From the NCBI GenBank assembly GCA_903642255.1, contig CAHJWP010000004.1, forward strand, positions 1-42,728: DNA of 42,728 bases, read 5' to 3'. The DNA comes from Sphingomonadaceae bacterium (GTDB taxonomy: Bacteria > Pseudomonadota > Alphaproteobacteria > Sphingomonadales > Sphingomonadaceae). The translations under genes and the position numbers were made by a program. The notes below the pieces were generated by a model, which did not search any database, was not told the origin of the DNA, and worked only from the letters and a program-made list of their open reading frames with translations. Shown here in pieces: positions 16,172-26,398 of this stretch. Numbering within the stretch: position 1 is the stretch's first letter; every line of letters begins with the position of its first letter.

Positions 16172-16717
16172 ATGAACGTGGTCGACACCGCCCTGCCCGG
16201 CGTCAAGCTGATCGAGCCGCGCGTCTTCGGCGACGACCGCGGCTTCTTCCTCGAGACGTGGAACGCACGCGCCTTCGCCGACGCCGGGCTCGACCTGCAC
16301 TTCGTCCAGGACAACCACAGCCGCTCGGCCAGGGGCGTACTGCGCGGTCTCCACTTCCAGATCGTCAACCCGCAGGGCAAGCTGGTCCGCGTCACCGCCG
16401 GCGCGGTGTTCGACGTCGCGGTCGACGTTCGCCGGTCGAGCCCGCATTTCGGTCGCTGGGTCGGCTATGAGCTGTCCGAGGCGAACAAGCGGATGCTGTG
16501 GGTGCCACCCGGCTTCGCCCACGGCTTCGTCGTGCTGAGCGATTCCGCCGATTTCCTCTACAAGTGCACCGCGCTCTACGACCCGCCGGCCGAGCGCGCC
16601 GTCCGTTGGGACGATCCTGCGCTGGCGATCGACTGGCGGCTCGACGGCGCGACGCCGACCCTGTCGGGCAAGGACGCCGCCGCACCGCTGCTGGCCGATG
16701 CCGAGGTGTTCGCGTGA
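16172..16717 (+). CDS. rfbC: dTDP-4-dehydrorhamnose 3,5-epimerase
   Basis: RfbC/RmlC catalyses the third step of dTDP-L-rhamnose synthesis, inverting C3 and C5 of dTDP-4-keto-6-deoxyglucose. The 181-residue cupin shows FFLETWN (25-31), QDNHSRSARGVLRGLHFQ (46-63, catalytic His61), VDVRRSSPHFGRW, PPGFAHGF (112-119) and FLYKCTALYDP (128-138, Tyr130 being the expected second catalytic residue). It is full length. Its stop overlaps the GTG start of rfbD (GTGA), so translation is probably coupled. Confidence 0.96.
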   Translation: MNVVDTALPGVKLIEPRVFGDDRGFFLETWNARAFADAGLDLHFVQDNHSRSARGVLRGLHFQIVNPQGKLVRVTAGAVFDVAVDVRRSSPHFGRWVGYELSEANKRMLWVPPGFAHGFVVLSDSADFLYKCTALYDPPAERAVRWDDPALAIDWRLDGATPTLSGKDAAAPLLADAEVFA

Positions 16718-17577
16718 GGATCCTGATCGCGGGCAGCGGCGGCCAGCTCGGCCGCGCATTGCAGGCGATCGCCCCCACCGGCGTCACCGTCATCGCCCCG
16801 CCGGAAGCCGGGTTCGACATCACCGACGCCGACGTGGTCGCGCGTGTCGTCGCCGAGGCCCGGCCCGATGCCATCATCAACGCCGCCGCATACACTGCCG
16901 TCGACCGCGCCGAGGGCGACGAAGCGGCGGCGCGGCGGATCAACGTCGATGCCGTGGCGACGCTCGCCGGCGCGGCGCGGGTGGCGGGCGCAGCGTTCGC
17001 CCACGTCTCGACAGATTTCGTATTCGACGGCACGGCCCACGTCCCTTACCCGCCCGACGCCGCGCCCAACCCGCTCGGTGCCTATGGCCGGACCAAGCTC
17101 GACGGCGAAATTGCGACAGCGGAATTTCACCCCGCGCCGCTGCTGGTCCGCACCGCGTGGGTCTATGCCGCGCAAGGCAACAACTTTGTCGCGACGATGC
17201 TCCGCCTGATGCGCGAGCGGCCCGAGGTGCGCGTGGTCGCCGACCAGTTCGGATCTCCGACGCATGCGGCGACGCTCGCGCGGACGCTGTGGACGCTGGT
17301 CGGTGGCGGTCACACCGGCACCTTCCATGCGACCGATGCCGGCACCGCGACCTGGTACGACTTCGCGGCGGCAATTCACGACGAGGCGCTGGCGATCGGC
17401 CTGCTCGACCATGCCGTCACGGTGACGCCGATCCGCACGATCGACTATCCGACCGCGGCGAAGCGCCCGGCGTTCGGCGTCCTCGACAAGACGGCGACTT
17501 GGGCGATCACCGGTACCGCGCGCCACTGGCGCGCGGAACTGCGCCACTGCCTGACCACGATAAAGGCGCTGCCATGA
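16714..17577 (+). CDS. rfbD: dTDP-4-dehydrorhamnose reductase
   Basis: RfbD/RmlD performs the last step of dTDP-L-rhamnose synthesis using NAD(P)H. The 287-residue extended SDR has the dinucleotide motif GSGGQLGRAL (7-16), the NAAAYTAVDRAE segment (56-67), STDFVFDG (99-106) and the catalytic YGRTK pair Tyr124/Lys128. GTG start overlapping the rfbC stop; its own stop overlaps the rfbB ATG (ATGA). A longer upstream open frame is only an extension through rfbC. Confidence 0.96.
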   Translation: MRILIAGSGGQLGRALQAIAPTGVTVIAPPEAGFDITDADVVARVVAEARPDAIINAAAYTAVDRAEGDEAAARRINVDAVATLAGAARVAGAAFAHVSTDFVFDGTAHVPYPPDAAPNPLGAYGRTKLDGEIATAEFHPAPLLVRTAWVYAAQGNNFVATMLRLMRERPEVRVVADQFGSPTHAATLARTLWTLVGGGHTGTFHATDAGTATWYDFAAAIHDEALAIGLLDHAVTVTPIRTIDYPTAAKRPAFGVLDKTATWAITGTARHWRAELRHCLTTIKALP

Positions 17578-18659
17578 ACCTGCTCGTCACCGGCGGGGCC
17601 GGGTTCATCGGCGTGAACTTCGTGCGCTTCTGGCGCGCGGCGCATCCCGACGACGCGATCACCGTGCTCGACGCACTGACCTATGCCGGCAACCGCGCGA
17701 GCCTCGACGGCGTGACGGTCGACTTCATCCATGGCGACATCGGCGACAGCGTGCTGGTCGAGACGCTGCTCGCCGGCCGCGGCATCGACACGCTCGTCCA
17801 CTTCGCCGCCGAGAGCCATGTCGACCGTTCGATCCACGGCCCCGACGCGTTCATCGAGACCAACATCCTCGGCACCCACAGCCTGCTGAAAGCCGCGCGC
17901 AAGGTATGGCTGGCGGGCAGCGGCGTCGCCCACCGCTTCCACCACGTCTCAACCGACGAGGTCTACGGCAGCCTCGGTCCCGACGATCCCGCGTTCAGCG
18001 AAACCACGCCTTACGCGCCGAACTCGCCCTATTCGGCGTCAAAGGCGGCGTCGGACCATCTCGTCCGCGCCTATCACCACACCTATGGGCTGAGCGTCAC
18101 GACGTCGAACTGCTCGAACAACTATGGACCCTATCAATTTCCCGAGAAGCTGATCCCGCTTTTCCTGATCAACGCGCTCCACGGCCGGCCGCTGCCGATC
18201 TATGGCGACGGGATGCAGATCCGCGACTGGCTCCACGTCGAGGACCACTGCCGCGGCATCGCCGCGGTGCTGGCGCACGGCCAGGTCGGCGAGACGTACA
18301 ACATCGGCGGCGGAGCCGAGCTGCCCAACCTGACGGTCATCGAAACGCTGTGCGCCGCCGTCGACGGGGCGTTCGCCGCCGATCCCGCCCTCGCGGGACG
18401 CTTCCCCGAAGCGCCCGCCGCGCGGGGCGCGCCGACGGCAGGCCTCAAGACGACCGTCACCGACCGCCCGGGCCACGACCGCCGCTACGCGATCGACGAG
18501 CGGCGCGCCCGCGACGAGCTCGGCTACGCCCCGCAGCGCAGTTTCGCGCAGGGGTTCGCCGCAACGCTCGACTGGTATCTGGCGAACGAGTCGTGGTGGC
18601 GCAGCGTCCTCGACGGCAGCTACCGCGACTGGGTCGCGGCGAATTACGCGACGCGATAG
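17574..18659 (+). CDS. rfbB: dTDP-glucose 4,6-dehydratase
   Basis: RfbB/RmlB converts dTDP-glucose to dTDP-4-keto-6-deoxyglucose, the second step of the rhamnose pathway. At 361 residues it is full length: TGGAGFIG (6-13), HFAAESHVDRSI (76-87), the catalytic Thr127-Asp128-Glu129 in HVSTDEVYG, Tyr153/Lys157 in YSASKAASDH, then NCSNNYGPYQFPEKLIPL and DWLHVEDHCRGI. It is the last gene of the operon that begins with the glycosyltransferase at 10682; no strong terminator is evident in the 50 bases before nhaA. Confidence 0.97.
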   Translation: MNLLVTGGAGFIGVNFVRFWRAAHPDDAITVLDALTYAGNRASLDGVTVDFIHGDIGDSVLVETLLAGRGIDTLVHFAAESHVDRSIHGPDAFIETNILGTHSLLKAARKVWLAGSGVAHRFHHVSTDEVYGSLGPDDPAFSETTPYAPNSPYSASKAASDHLVRAYHHTYGLSVTTSNCSNNYGPYQFPEKLIPLFLINALHGRPLPIYGDGMQIRDWLHVEDHCRGIAAVLAHGQVGETYNIGGGAELPNLTVIETLCAAVDGAFAADPALAGRFPEAPAARGAPTAGLKTTVTDRPGHDRRYAIDERRARDELGYAPQRSFAQGFAATLDWYLANESWWRSVLDGSYRDWVAANYATR

Positions 18660-18676
18660 GCACGGATCGGTTCGCG

Positions 18677-18702
18677 TTGCGCGCCGCGCCGGGTGGGCTA
18701 TG
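18677..18702 (+). promoter_or_regulatory. Candidate nhaA promoter, near-leaderless
   Basis: TTGCGC (18677-18682), a 14-bp spacer and GCTATG (18697-18702), ending 7 bp before the ATG at 18710. It resembles the elements before dnaE and the EPS operon, but the spacer is short. Inferred from pattern only. Confidence 0.3.
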
Positions 18703-18709
18703 ACGGCGC

Positions 18710-19861
18710 ATGGCCCCCGGTTCGTCCGTCGACTATGAACCGCCGCAGTCGCCGACGGCGCTCGCCGGGCTGGTCCTCGTCGGGGCGACGGTCGCTGCGC
18801 TCGGCGTCGCCAACTCGCCGCTCGCGCCGCTTTATCACGACGTGCTCCATCGCGACGTGGTCGGCCTGTCCGTTATCCACTGGGTCAACGACGGGCTGAT
18901 GGCGCTGTTCTTCCTGCTCGTCGGGCTTGAGATCAAGCGCGAGCTGGTCGTCGGGGCGCTCGCCACCGCCGCCAGCCGGCTCCTGCCCGGGGCGGCGGCG
19001 CTCGCCGGGATGATCGTCCCCGCTGCCCTCTATGTCGCGTTGACGATCGGCCACCCGACGGCGCAGCGTGGCTGGGCTATACCGGCAGCGACCGACATCG
19101 CCTTCGCGCTCGCCGTCGTCGCCGCGCTTGGTCCGCGCGTGCCGCCGCAGCTGCGGGTGTTCCTGACCGCGGTGGCGATCATCGACGACCTCGGCGCGAT
19201 CGTCGTGATCGGCCTGTTCTACACCGCGCAGCTCCACCTCGCCCTGCTCGTTGCCGCAGCCGGCGGGATCGCGTTGCTGGCAGCGCTGAACCGGCTCGGC
19301 GTCCATCGCCTGTGGCCATATCTCGCGATCGGCGTTCCCATCTGGCTGGCGGTGCAGCAGTCGGGGCTCCACGCCACACTGGCCGGCGTGGCGGTCGCGC
19401 TGACCATTCCCTTGCGCGACGGCGTGGGCAGCGACGCCGCGACCGGTCCCCTCGTCCGCCTCGAGCACCTTCTCGCGCCGCTGGTCGCGTTCGGCGTCGT
19501 CCCCGTGTTCGGCTTCGCCAACGCCGGCATCCATCTCGGGCGCGACGCCGTCGCATTGCTCTTCACGCCGATCCCGCTGGCGATCGTCGCCGCCCTCGTC
19601 GTCGGCAAGCAGGCCGGCGTGTTCGCCATTGTCCGGCTGGCGGGGGCGAGCGGCGTCGCCCCGCGGCCGGCGGGCACGTCGTGGCGACAAATGCACGGCG
19701 TCGCCTTGCTTTGTGGCATCGGTTTCACCATGAGCCTCTTCATCGCCGGGCTCGCCTTCGGTGAAGGGAGCGCGAACGACACCATGGCCAAGCTCGGCAT
19801 CCTGATCGGCTCACTGGTGTCGGCAGTGGCCGGCTATGTCGCGCTGCGGCGGGCCAGCTGA
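18710..19861 (+). CDS. nhaA: Na+/H+ antiporter NhaA
   Basis: A pH-regulated antiporter exchanging about 2 H+ for 1 Na+ or Li+ at the inner membrane. The 383 residues are the full family length with about 12 helices. Signature parts: ANSPLAPLYHDVL (34-46), HWVNDGLMALFFLLVGLEIKRE split over 57-78, the discontinuous helix PAATDIAFAL (125-134, Thr128/Asp129), the paired aspartates Asp159/Asp160 in AIIDDLGAIVVIGLFY, and GFANAG followed by VVGKQAGVF with the helix-10 lysine. It shares one base with the following DUF1345 gene, so the two form an operon. No ribosome site is obvious before the ATG. Confidence 0.96.
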   Translation: MAPGSSVDYEPPQSPTALAGLVLVGATVAALGVANSPLAPLYHDVLHRDVVGLSVIHWVNDGLMALFFLLVGLEIKRELVVGALATAASRLLPGAAALAGMIVPAALYVALTIGHPTAQRGWAIPAATDIAFALAVVAALGPRVPPQLRVFLTAVAIIDDLGAIVVIGLFYTAQLHLALLVAAAGGIALLAALNRLGVHRLWPYLAIGVPIWLAVQQSGLHATLAGVAVALTIPLRDGVGSDAATGPLVRLEHLLAPLVAFGVVPVFGFANAGIHLGRDAVALLFTPIPLAIVAALVVGKQAGVFAIVRLAGASGVAPRPAGTSWRQMHGVALLCGIGFTMSLFIAGLAFGEGSANDTMAKLGILIGSLVSAVAGYVALRRAS

Positions 19862-20529
19862 TGCACGTCCGCTACTTTAATTTTTGGCTGTTCGTCGCGA
19901 CGATGCTGGTCGTCACTGCCGGTGCCGCCGCGCTGTGGCACATCACGGCAGAGCGCGCCGTCCTGCTCGGCTTCGATGCCGGCGCACTGGTCTTCATCGG
20001 CGCCACACTGCGCCTGATGCATGGCAGCGAGACGGATGACATGCGGCAGCGGGCGGCGGCAAACGATCCCGATGCGCATGTCCTGATCGCAGTGTCGATG
20101 CTGATCGTCGCGGTCGTCCTCGTCGCGGTCGTCGTCGAGCTGACCGGCGTCGGCGGTGGCCACGGAACCGGCCTTGCGATCTCCGGCGCGACGATCCTGC
20201 TCGCATGGCTGTTCACCAACCTGCTGTTCGCCCTGCATTATGCCCACCGCTTCTACGCGCCGGGCGACGAGAGCGACGAGCCCGGCCGCGGCGACGGGGC
20301 CAAGCAGGACACCGGTGGATTGCAGTTTCCCGGCGACGGGATGCCGGTCTACAGCGACTTCGTCTATTTCTCGTTCGTTCTCGGGATGACCTTCCAGGTG
20401 TCGGACGTCGTCATCACCAGCCGGGCGATGCGGCGCTTCGCGCTGGTTCACGCGCTGGCGGCGTTCCTGTACGACATCATCGTTGTCGCGCTGACCGTCA
20501 GCGTGGTCGGTGGGCTGCTGCAGAAATGA
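19861..20529 (+). CDS. DUF1345 domain membrane protein
   Basis: A 222-residue protein with six hydrophobic segments (about 4-28, 34-54, 75-98, 103-130, 158-178, 190-218). It matches the DUF1345 layout, including the characteristic YAHRFY after segment four and the YSDFVYFSFVLGMTFQVSDV segment ahead of the last helix. The function is unknown. The start codon overlaps the nhaA stop by one base, so it is probably co-translated with the antiporter. Confidence 0.85.
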   Translation: MHVRYFNFWLFVATMLVVTAGAAALWHITAERAVLLGFDAGALVFIGATLRLMHGSETDDMRQRAAANDPDAHVLIAVSMLIVAVVLVAVVVELTGVGGGHGTGLAISGATILLAWLFTNLLFALHYAHRFYAPGDESDEPGRGDGAKQDTGGLQFPGDGMPVYSDFVYFSFVLGMTFQVSDVVITSRAMRRFALVHALAAFLYDIIVVALTVSVVGGLLQK

Positions 20530-20551
20530 CGCGCCACGTCCGGCCGGGGCA

Positions 20552-20626
20552 TGGTGGGCGCGACAGGGTTTGAACCTGTGACCCCACCCGTGTGAAGGGT
20601 GTGCTCTACCGCTGAGCTACGCGCCC
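20552..20626 (-). tRNA. tRNA-Val (anticodon CAC)
   Basis: A complete cloverleaf on the minus strand. The 7-bp acceptor stem pairs GGGCGCG (20626-20620) with CGCGCCC; the D arm reads GCTCAGCGGTAGAGC; the anticodon stem CACCC/GGGTG encloses loop TTCACAC, giving anticodon CAC (valine, codon GTG). The T arm carries GGTTCGAACCC. CCA is encoded at 20554-20552, after an A discriminator at 20555. Confidence 0.96.
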
Positions 20627-20657
20627 GTGCCGCCCGTGGTCCTAGAAGCTGCGCCAC

Positions 20658-20705
20658 CGGCTGTAAAGCCGGAGCCCGTTGCGGCTGTAAAGCCCGAGCC
20701 CATTG
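20658..20705. repeat. 24-bp tandem repeat with hairpin between hupB and tRNA-Val
   Basis: Two copies of a unit starting CGGCTGTAAAGCC, at 20658-20681 and 20682-20705, with a few differences. The first copy with its flank forms a perfect hairpin CCGGCT-GTAA-AGCCGG (20657-20672), and a second small one, GTTGC-GGC-GCAAC, lies at 20707-20719 next to the hupB stop. Downstream of hupB on the minus strand these could act as a terminator (no T-run). The minus-strand TTTACA in the outer copy is 17 bp from TAGGAC, a possible promoter for the tRNA. Confidence 0.6.
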
Positions 20706-20720
20706 CGTTGCGGCGCAACC

Positions 20721-20993
20721 TCAATTGACCGCGTCGCGCAGGCTCTTGCCGGCGGTGAACTTCGGCTGATTGCGGGCGTCGAGCTGCATCGGCTCGCCAG
20801 TCCGCGGGTTGCGCCCCGACGACGCGGCGCGATGCGTGACATGAAACGTGCCGAAGCCGACCAGCTTGACATTGCTGCCGGCTTTCAGTGCGCCGATCAC
20901 CTCGTCCAACACCGCATCGACAGCGCGAGCGGCATCACCCCGAGCTAGTCCCGCCGACTCGGCTACGGCGATGACCAGCTCCTGCTTGTTCAC
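20721..20993 (-). CDS. hupB: DNA-binding protein HU
   Basis: A 90-residue nucleoid protein of the HU/IHF family. The start is a GTG at 20993 (MNKQELVIAVAESAGL), preceded by GGAGA. The longer open frame upstream has no HU homology. Conserved features: VKLVGFGTF (about 42-50), the DNA-binding beta-arm GRNPRTGEPM with the tip Arg-Asn-Pro, and the C-terminal PKFTAGKSLRDAVN. HU-beta encoded next to lon is a conserved arrangement; here hupB follows lon in the same direction with 120 bases between, where it probably has its own promoter. Confidence 0.95.
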   Translation of the reverse strand: MNKQELVIAVAESAGLARGDAARAVDAVLDEVIGALKAGSNVKLVGFGTFHVTHRAASSGRNPRTGEPMQLDARNQPKFTAGKSLRDAVN

Positions 20994-21034
20994 GTCGCCC
21001 GTCTCCGCCTCGCCGCCCCTCGCGAGCCGAGCAC

Positions 21035-21060
21035 TGTAGCGCGGGCGGACCCGATGGCAA
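21035..21060 (-). promoter_or_regulatory. Candidate hupB promoter
   Basis: On the minus strand TTGCCA (21060-21055), a 14-bp spacer and GCTACA (21040-21035), about 41 bp before the GTG. It is of the same TTGSC/GCTANN kind as other promoter candidates in the window; the spacer is shorter than ideal. Confidence 0.3.
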
Positions 21061-21113
21061 CAGCGTCGGATCGATCGTGCGCCAGACAGCGACAAGCGCT
21101 GCCCGGCGTGCAC

Positions 21114-23507
<2,394 letters not shown>

Positions 23508-23553
23508 GCGATACTCTCCACTGCGGCCACCCAATCCCGGCCGCGTGGACCGG

Positions 23554-23581
23554 ATATGGGAAGTCTGCCGCGTCGCATCAA
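23554..23581 (-). promoter_or_regulatory. Candidate sigma-32 (heat-shock) promoter of lon
   Basis: On the minus strand TTGATG (23581-23576), a 15-bp spacer and CCCATAT (23560-23554), 46 bp before the lon ATG. CCCATnT is the typical -10 of RpoH promoters and lon is a classic RpoH target. The -35 matches the consensus CTTGAA only in part. Confidence 0.45.
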
Positions 23582-23643
23582 TCCGCTGAAACTACGGCCC
23601 GGCGGACGACAGACTAACAGCCGCAGCCCCGCTGAAAAGCCCA

Positions 23644-25281
23644 TCAGCAGATGTCGCGGTCCTTCGTCTCGGGCAACGCCAGCAAGGTGACGACGAACGC
23701 CACCGCGACCACCGCGAACGTGTACCACAGGCCGCCGAACGGGTTGCCGGTGCGGGCGATGATGAACTGCGAGATCAGCGGCAGGAACCCGCCGAAATAG
23801 CCGGTACCGATGTGATACGGGATCGACAGCGACGTGTAGCGGATGCGCGCCGGAAACAGTTCGACGAGGACGGCGGCGACCGGGCCATAGGTCATCGCCG
23901 ACAGGATGCCCATGGCGAGGCCCGCGAGCACGATCAGCAGGTCGTTGCGCGGCCCTGGAGCGGCGGCGGTCGGATAGCCGGCATGGGCGAGCGCTGCCTC
24001 GACCTTCACCTTGTCGAAGCTGCCGGCGATGTCGTCGAGGTCGACGGCGACGACCGGACCGACGGTTATCCGCAGCGGCAGGCCGGCGGACTCGAGCCGC
24101 CGGAAGCCGATGCCGCGGCCGGAGAAGAAGGCCATCGCGTTGCCACATGCCGTGTCCTGCTTATGGGCGAACGGGTCGTAGTGGCACCCGACGCCGCTGA
24201 CCGTGACGGGAGCCGCCGTCATCGCCCGCGTCAGCACCGGGTTCGCCGCGTGCGCCAGCAGATGGAACAGCGGGAACAGCAGCAGCAGGGTCAGGCCATA
24301 GCCGGTAACGATCATCCGCCGCCGTCCCCAGCGGTCACTCAGGTGACCGGCGAGGACGAAGAACGGGGCCGACAGGAGGGCGGTAATGCCGCACAGCAGC
24401 TTGGCATGCGTCTCGTCGACCAGCGCGGTCTGCTGAAGGAAATACAGTGTCGAGAACTGCGCGGTGTACCAGATCACCGTCAGGCCGGCCGAGATGCCGA
24501 ACAGCGCGACCAGCAGTAGGCGAACGTTGGTCCCGCTGCCGAAGGTTTCACGCAGCGGGTTGGCGCAGGTCGTGCCCTTCGCCTTCATGGCCATGAACAC
24601 CGGGCTCTCGCGCAGCTTGAGGCGGATGTAGAGCGATACCGCGAGCAGCAGCAGCGAAACGATGAAGGGCACGCGCCAGCCCCAGACGTCGAAGCCTGCC
24701 TTGCCGACGATCGCCGTCGTTCCCAGTGTGACGATCAGTGACAGGAGAAACCCGCCGACGACCGACGCCTGGATGAAGCTGGTGAAGAACCCTCGACGCC
24801 CCTTCGGCGCGTGTTCGGCGACATAGATCGCCGCGCCGCCATATTCCCCGCCGAGCGCAAGGCCCTGAAGAAGGCGCAGGCCGACAAGCAGTGTCGGGGC
24901 CCAGATCCCGGCGGTAGCGAAGGTCGGCAGGAAACCGACCAACGCGGTAGCCAGCCCCATCAGGGTGATCGTCGCGAGGAAGGTGTATTTGCGGCCGATG
25001 CGGTCGCCAAGCACGCCGAACACCAGCGCGCCGATCGGCCGGACGCCGAACCCCGCGCCGAACGTCGCGAGGCTGAGCAGCAGGCCGGCGGTCGGATTGT
25101 CGCTCGGGAAGAACAGTCGCCCCAGCAACGCGGCGAGCGTGCCGTAGACGAAGAAGTCATACCACTCGAACACCGTGCCGAGCGACGACGCGACGATGAT
25201 CAGCCGGTCGCGCTGCGGGTCGAGGACCACCGGTCCCGCTTCGCTGCCGATCTCGGCCACCGCCGCACTCGTCGCCATCAC
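23644..25281 (-). CDS. MFS transporter, MHS family (ProP/ShiA-like)
   Basis: A 545-residue inner-membrane proton symporter of the metabolite:H+ symporter family. It starts in family style with SSLGTVFEWYDFFVYGTLA (32-50), then LATFGAGFGVRPIGALVFG, GDRIGRKYT (92-100), LRLLQGLALGGEYGGAAIY and later LSDRWGRRRM, the two MFS loop motifs. It is about 100 residues longer than typical MHS members because of an insertion at about 354-444, between two late helices. The insertion has Cys366 and Cys379 and would lie outside the membrane. The substrate cannot be told; family members move osmolytes, dicarboxylates or shikimate. No linked catabolic genes or regulator are nearby. Confidence 0.88.
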   Translation of the reverse strand: MMATSAAVAEIGSEAGPVVLDPQRDRLIIVASSLGTVFEWYDFFVYGTLAALLGRLFFPSDNPTAGLLLSLATFGAGFGVRPIGALVFGVLGDRIGRKYTFLATITLMGLATALVGFLPTFATAGIWAPTLLVGLRLLQGLALGGEYGGAAIYVAEHAPKGRRGFFTSFIQASVVGGFLLSLIVTLGTTAIVGKAGFDVWGWRVPFIVSLLLLAVSLYIRLKLRESPVFMAMKAKGTTCANPLRETFGSGTNVRLLLVALFGISAGLTVIWYTAQFSTLYFLQQTALVDETHAKLLCGITALLSAPFFVLAGHLSDRWGRRRMIVTGYGLTLLLLFPLFHLLAHAANPVLTRAMTAAPVTVSGVGCHYDPFAHKQDTACGNAMAFFSGRGIGFRRLESAGLPLRITVGPVVAVDLDDIAGSFDKVKVEAALAHAGYPTAAAPGPRNDLLIVLAGLAMGILSAMTYGPVAAVLVELFPARIRYTSLSIPYHIGTGYFGGFLPLISQFIIARTGNPFGGLWYTFAVVAVAFVVTLLALPETKDRDIC

Positions 25282-25335
25282 CGTCTCCCCAGCATCGTCA
25301 TACGAAGCACGGCGCGCCGCGACAAGCGCAGCGGA

Positions 25336-25812
25336 TCACGCCGGGGGATCGGCGATCATCGCGGTGAAGCGCGCCTCGGCGGCGACCTTGCCGTCGACCG
25401 TCGCGCGGCCGGCGAACTTGCACACCGTCGCCCGCCGTTGGACGAACTCGACCTCGAGGTGGAGCAGGCAACCGGGCTCGACCGGCGCACGGAACTTCGC
25501 CTCCTCGATGGCCATGAAATAGACCAGCTTGCCGCTGTCCTTGAGGTCCATCGACAGGATGGCGAGGACGCCGGCGGTCTGCGCCAGCGCCTCGACGATC
25601 AGGACGCCGGGCATGATCGGTCGCCCGGGGAAATGCCCGGCGAAGAACGGCTCGTTGCCGCTCACCGCCTTGATGCCGCGCGCCGACACCCCGAGGACGA
25701 TGTCCTCGACACGGTCGACGAGCAGCATCGGAAAGCGGTGCGGGATCAGCGCCGCGATCGCGCGCGCGTCGACCGGGGGATGCCCGGCCGACGACGGCGC
25801 GACGTCGGTCAC
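25336..25812 (-). CDS. fabZ: 3-hydroxyacyl-ACP dehydratase
   Basis: FabZ dehydrates beta-hydroxyacyl-ACP in fatty-acid elongation (cytoplasmic hot-dog fold hexamer). The 158 residues contain [13 protein letters not shown] (23-35), the active-site His60 in [15 protein letters not shown] and Glu74 in LIVEALAQ, and [15 protein letters not shown] (107-121). It lies 4 bases after skp. In E. coli lpxD stands between skp and fabZ and lpxA follows; neither is present here, in keeping with a sphingomonad lacking lipid A. Confidence 0.96.
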   Translation of the reverse strand: MTDVAPSSAGHPPVDARAIAALIPHRFPMLLVDRVEDIVLGVSARGIKAVSGNEPFFAGHFPGRPIMPGVLIVEALAQTAGVLAILSMDLKDSGKLVYFMAIEEAKFRAPVEPGCLLHLEVEFVQRRATVCKFAGRATVDGKVAAEARFTAMIADPPA

Positions 25813-25816
25813 CGGC

Positions 25817-26398
25817 CTACTTGCCGGCCGTCGCGGCGGGAGCCGTCGTCGACACGCGCGGCAGCGCCTTGTCGAGGCGGGCGATGACGTCGGTCGTCAC
25901 GTCGATCGCCGACGCGTGCTGCAGCGTCGCGCCCTCGGCGAGGACGATCGTCGCGCCGCGCTCGCGCATCACCGCGGTGATGATCGGCTGCGCGGCGTCG
26001 TTGAGCTGCTTGATGACGTACTGGCGCGACAGCTGGAAATCGCGATCACGCTTCTGCAGGTCCTGCTCGGCGGTCTGCTGACGACGCTGGAAGTCCTGCA
26101 CCTTCGCCTGGAACGCGGTGACGACGGCGGGGGCCGCGCCCTGCGCCGGGGCAGTCTTCTGCAGCGTCTCGCCCTCCGACCCGAACTGGGTGCGGAGCGA
26201 CGCGAGCCGCGCCTGATTGGCGTCGTTGCGCGACTTGAGGTCGCCCGCCGCCTGCTTGCCGGCGACGGAGTCGCCGATCACGCGGTCCATGTCGACGATG
26301 ATGACGACCGGCGGCGGCAGGGTCTGGGCGAGCGCCGGGGCCACGAAGGCAAACGGCGCGGCAATGGCAAAGGTAAGCGTCTTGAGCATGGTCTTCAT
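25817..26398 (-). CDS. skp: Periplasmic chaperone Skp/OmpH family
   Basis: A 193-residue secreted protein with signal peptide [24 protein letters not shown]. The mature part has the OmpH start [20 protein letters not shown], then long charged helices with heptad character (about 65-140, containing [20 protein letters not shown]), which form Skp tentacles. The C-terminus is Ala/Thr-rich. It holds unfolded outer-membrane proteins for BamA, whose gene is directly upstream: the skp ATG shares one base with the bamA stop (TGATG). Homology is modest, as usual in this family, but the context is decisive. Confidence 0.88.
   Translation of the reverse strand: MKTMLKTLTFAIAAPFAFVAPALAQTLPPPVVIIVDMDRVIGDSVAGKQAAGDLKSRNDANQARLASLRTQFGSEGETLQKTAPAQGAAPAVVTAFQAKVQDFQRRQQTAEQDLQKRDRDFQLSRQYVIKQLNDAAQPIITAVMRERGATIVLAEGATLQHASAIDVTTDVIARLDKALPRVSTTAPAATAGK

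Noticed and set aside
20642-20872. Small minus-strand frame with a repeated GLxLYSR peptide
   Set aside because: It only translates the 24-bp tandem repeat and overlaps hupB in another frame.
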